Shown: piece after piece, positions 61,893-64,000 of the stretch
Layout: each line of letters opens with the position of its first letter
Numbering within the stretch: position 1 is the first letter of the stretch
DNA from: Arhodomonas aquaeolei DSM 8974
Lineage (GTDB): Bacteria > Pseudomonadota > Gammaproteobacteria > Nitrococcales > Nitrococcaceae
DNA length: 64,000 nt
Assembly (NCBI RefSeq): GCF_000374645.1
Contig: NZ_KB894811.1
Span: forward strand, 1 to 64,000
Direction of reading: 5' to 3'
Position numbers and translations under genes: made by a program
Notes under the pieces: generated by a model
What the model saw: only the letters and a program-made list of their open reading frames with translations
Database searches by the model: none
Told to the model about the DNA's origin: nothing

Positions 61893-63248
61893 TCATCCGC
61901 CGATTTGCGGGAGGTTGTCCAGCGCCCGGTGGATCGCCGCCTCCGGGTACTCGTAGTTCTCCAGCTCGCCGGCGAAATAGCGGTCGTAGGAGGCCATGTC
62001 GAAGTGGCCGTGCCCGGAGAGGGTGAACAGGATGGTGCGCTCGCGCCCCTCCTCCTTCGCCCTTAGGGCCTCGTCCACCGCGCCGCGCACGGCGTGGCAG
62101 GATTCCGGCGCCGGGATGATCCCCTGGGTGCGGGCGAACAGCACACCGGCCTCGAAGGTCGCGAGCTGCGGCACCGCCACCGCCTCCAGCACGCCGGCGT
62201 CGTAGAGCTGGGAGACCAGCGCCGAGTCGCCGTGGTAACGCAGCCCGCCGGCGTGGATGCCGGGGGGCATGAAGTCGTGGCCGAGGGTGTACATCTTCAT
62301 GATCGGCGTCAGCCCGGCACTGTCGCCGTAGTCGTAGGCGTAGTGGCCGCGGGTCAGCGTCGGGCAGGAGTCGGGCTCAACCGCCACCAGGCGCAGGTCC
62401 CGGCCCGCGGCCTTGTCCGCGAGGAACGGGAACATCATGCCGCCGACGTTGGAGCCGCCGCCGCAGGGCGCGAGGATGACGTCCGGGTAGGCCCCGGCGA
62501 TCTCCAGCTGGCGCTTCGTCTCCTGGCCGATAACGGTCTGGTGCAGCAGCACGTGGTTGAGTACCGAGCCCAGGGCGTAATTGGTGTCCTCGCGGCCGGC
62601 GGCCTCCTCGACCGCCTCGGAGATCGCCAGGCCCAGCGAGCCCGGGTTGTCGGGGCCGTCGGCGAGGGCCTTGCGGCCGGTCTCGGTGAGCGGCGAGGGG
62701 CTGGGAATGACCTCGCCGCCCCAGGTCTGCATCATCGAGCGCCGGTGGGGCTTCTGCTCGTAGCTCACCCGGACCATGTAGACCCGCACGTCCAGGCCGA
62801 AGAGGCTGCCCGCCAGCGCCAGTGAGCTGCCCCACTGGCCGGCGCCGGTCTCGGTGGTCAGCCGGGTGATGCCCGCCTCGCGGTTGTAGTAGGCCTGGGC
62901 TACCGCGGAGTTGGGCTTGTGCGAGCCCGCCGGGGAGACCCCTTCGTACTTGAAGAAGATCTTCGCCGGTGTGCCCAGGGCCTCCTCCAGCCGGGTGGCG
63001 CGGATCAGTGGCGAGGGTCGCCACAGCCGCAGGGCCTCACGCACCGGCTCGGGGATGGCGATCCAGCGCTCGGTGCTGACCTCCTGCTCGACGATCGCCG
63101 GCGGGAATATGGCGGTCATCGCCTCCGTCGGCACCGGCTGGCCGTCGGGGCCGACGTACGGCGCCAGCGGACCGGGGAGGTCCGGGATGACGTTGTACCA
63201 GTGGGTCGGGATGTCCGATTCCGGAAGCAGGATCTTGGTGTCGCTCAA
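61893..63248 (-). CDS. trpB: TrpB-like pyridoxal-phosphate-dependent enzyme (TrpB2)
   Basis: 451 residues, longer than the 400 of ordinary TrpB. This is the class 2 tryptophan synthase beta chain, which can work without TrpA and may use serine or related substrates. The PLP lysine is in AGSHKPNSA, the glycine-rich phosphate loop is in [10 protein letters not shown], and [14 protein letters not shown] is typical. No trpA is adjacent. The ribosome site CTTGGAGG lies before ATG 63248. A repeat element ends 23 bases upstream of the start. Confidence 0.92.
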   Translation of the reverse strand: MSDTKILLPESDIPTHWYNVIPDLPGPLAPYVGPDGQPVPTEAMTAIFPPAIVEQEVSTERWIAIPEPVREALRLWRPSPLIRATRLEEALGTPAKIFFKYEGVSPAGSHKPNSAVAQAYYNREAGITRLTTETGAGQWGSSLALAGSLFGLDVRVYMVRVSYEQKPHRRSMMQTWGGEVIPSPSPLTETGRKALADGPDNPGSLGLAISEAVEEAAGREDTNYALGSVLNHVLLHQTVIGQETKRQLEIAGAYPDVILAPCGGGSNVGGMMFPFLADKAAGRDLRLVAVEPDSCPTLTRGHYAYDYGDSAGLTPIMKMYTLGHDFMPPGIHAGGLRYHGDSALVSQLYDAGVLEAVAVPQLATFEAGVLFARTQGIIPAPESCHAVRGAVDEALRAKEEGRERTILFTLSGHGHFDMASYDRYFAGELENYEYPEAAIHRALDNLPQIGG

Positions 63249-63271
63249 AACGGGGCCTCCAAGGGGGTACT

Positions 63272-63530
63272 GATCTTCTCAGAGGTATTGCCATGCGTCA
63301 GCCGGTCTGTGTGTCGATGGGGCAAGGCGCGAGGCGCACGGTGTAGCCGGCACCATAAGCGGCGAGCAACGCAGCCCCATCGGCGCACAGAGCGGCCCAA
63401 AGGGAGCGCCAGAGCGCTCCGGTTGCGGCGTTGCGCTCGCATGAAGTGACCCGGCCACACCGGCACGAGCGCGCCTTGCCGCCCGAACCGCTCTGGCGCT
63501 CTGACACAGGACAATACCTCTGAGAAGATT
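63272..63530. repeat. Full-length terminal-inverted-repeat element (copy C, 259 bases)
   Basis: The left end 63272-63301 (GATCTTCTCAGAGGTATTGC then CATGCGTCAG) is repeated in inverted form at 63501-63530. Short internal open frames have no ribosome sites, and I found no transposase. The right 106 bases are nearly those of 55593-55694; both ends match the short copy at 1538-1667. It lies between trpB2 and the 54-residue gene. The structure fits a MITE-like element mobilised by an enzyme encoded elsewhere. Confidence 0.72.
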
Positions 63531-63550
63531 GGTATGTCGGCGGGCGTCGA

Positions 63551-63715
63551 TCAGTCCTTGCCGTAGTCGTTGTCGAGCACGCTGAACCAGTCCTGGTGGG
63601 TGCGGTCGGCCTGGTCGCGCCAGTGTCGCACCTGCTCGCTGGTGTATTCCTCGCGCAGCTCGCTGTCGGTGACGGGGCGCGGGTCGAAGTCCGCGTCCGG
63701 CTGCTTGTCGCTCAT
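63551..63715 (-). CDS. Small acidic protein of unknown function
   Basis: 54 residues, starting MSDKQPDADFDPRP and ending DNDYGKD, rich in Asp/Glu with two tryptophans. GGAGGG lies three to four bases before ATG 63715, which is a strong site. No signal or membrane helix is seen and no family is recognised. It is divergent from the TusA-family gene, with 92 bases between starts, so the two might be regulated together. Confidence 0.7.
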   Translation of the reverse strand: MSDKQPDADFDPRPVTDSELREEYTSEQVRHWRDQADRTHQDWFSVLDNDYGKD

Positions 63716-63807
63716 CGCTCCCTCCATCGCCCGCGTGGCCTTGCCGCCGCCGGGCTTAGTAGAATCCCTGATGTCAGGGCCGATAGTGTAACGCGTCAGG
63801 ATATCCC

Positions 63808-64000
63808 ATGGCTCACCCGTTCGATTCGGATCTGGACGTGCGCGGGCTCAACTGCCCGCTGCCGATCCTCAAGACCAAGAAGGCGCTGATCCCGCTGCCC
63901 GCCGGTGCAGTGCTGCGGGTGCGCGCGACGGATCCGCACTCGGTGATCGACTTCACCGCCTTCTGCGACAAGACCGACAACACTCTTGTCGCCCGGGACG
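63808..64000 (+). CDS. TusA family sulfurtransferase (cut by window edge)
   Basis: 64 residues are visible; the stop lies outside the window. The DLDVRGLNCPLPILKTKKAL stretch carries the catalytic Cys16 of the CPxP motif common to TusA-like sulfur carriers, followed by a beta-alpha-beta pattern. Such proteins move persulfide sulfur in tRNA thiolation, molybdopterin synthesis or sulfur oxidation; which applies here is not clear. CAGGAT is at seven bases before ATG 63808. Confidence 0.88.
   Translation, partial: MAHPFDSDLDVRGLNCPLPILKTKKALIPLPAGAVLRVRATDPHSVIDFTAFCDKTDNTLVARD

Overview
The window is a high-GC, densely packed bacterial chromosome segment whose gene order is typical of Gammaproteobacteria: plsY next to folB and uppP, mrcA divergent from pilMNOPQ-aroK-aroB, and yicC-gmk-rpoZ-spoT-ridA-recG. 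An Ectothiorhodospiraceae-like (Chromatiales) origin is my inference; no rRNA or tRNA is present to settle it. Almost all genes are housekeeping genes. An aa3-type oxidase and a class III ribonucleotide reductase side by side suggest growth both with and without oxygen.

Layout. 1-1.7 kb: truncated vgrG (type VI secretion tip), a Tas-like aldo-keto reductase and a short repeat element. 1.8-4.7 kb: cobU-cobT-cobC-cobS, the nucleotide-loop branch of cobalamin synthesis. 4.7-9.2 kb: leftward folB-folK-midA-like-cyclase-uppP, divergent from plsY. 9.2-25 kb: a leftward run of twelve genes, pilMNOPQ-aroK-aroB-dgt-gltB-gltD-hemE-nudix. 25.3-28.4 kb: mrcA and an unrecognised gene. 28.5-34.4 kb: gltA, zinc-free L31, DUF3135, SirB2 family, a CPXCG protein, hemW, rdgB and rph. 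34.5-41.1 kb: yicC-gmk-rpoZ-spoT-ridA-recG. 41.2-44.2 kb: a class III ribonucleotide reductase whose glycyl-radical segment is a separate 60-residue gene, behind candidate NrdR boxes and an FNR-like site. 44.3-47.6 kb: ubiC-ubiA, comF and bioC. 47.7-55.5 kb: cytochrome oxidase genes (DUF2244, coxB, coxA, a 37-residue membrane protein, coxC, DUF2909, SURF1, SCO-like, ctaA, ctaB). 55.6-64 kb: LysR regulator, gcvP-gcvT, lipA, trpB2, a 54-residue protein and a truncated TusA-family gene.

The least ordinary items are: a repeat family with about 29-bp terminal inverted repeats, found three times (1538-1667, 55593-55694, 63272-63530) and each time ending just upstream of a gene start; the split NrdD with its regulatory array; a class III cyclase with a degenerate receiver domain and glycine in place of the base-reading lysine; and several genes too small for routine calling. 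I found no CRISPR array, phage, insertion sequence with a transposase, or previously undescribed multi-gene defence system.
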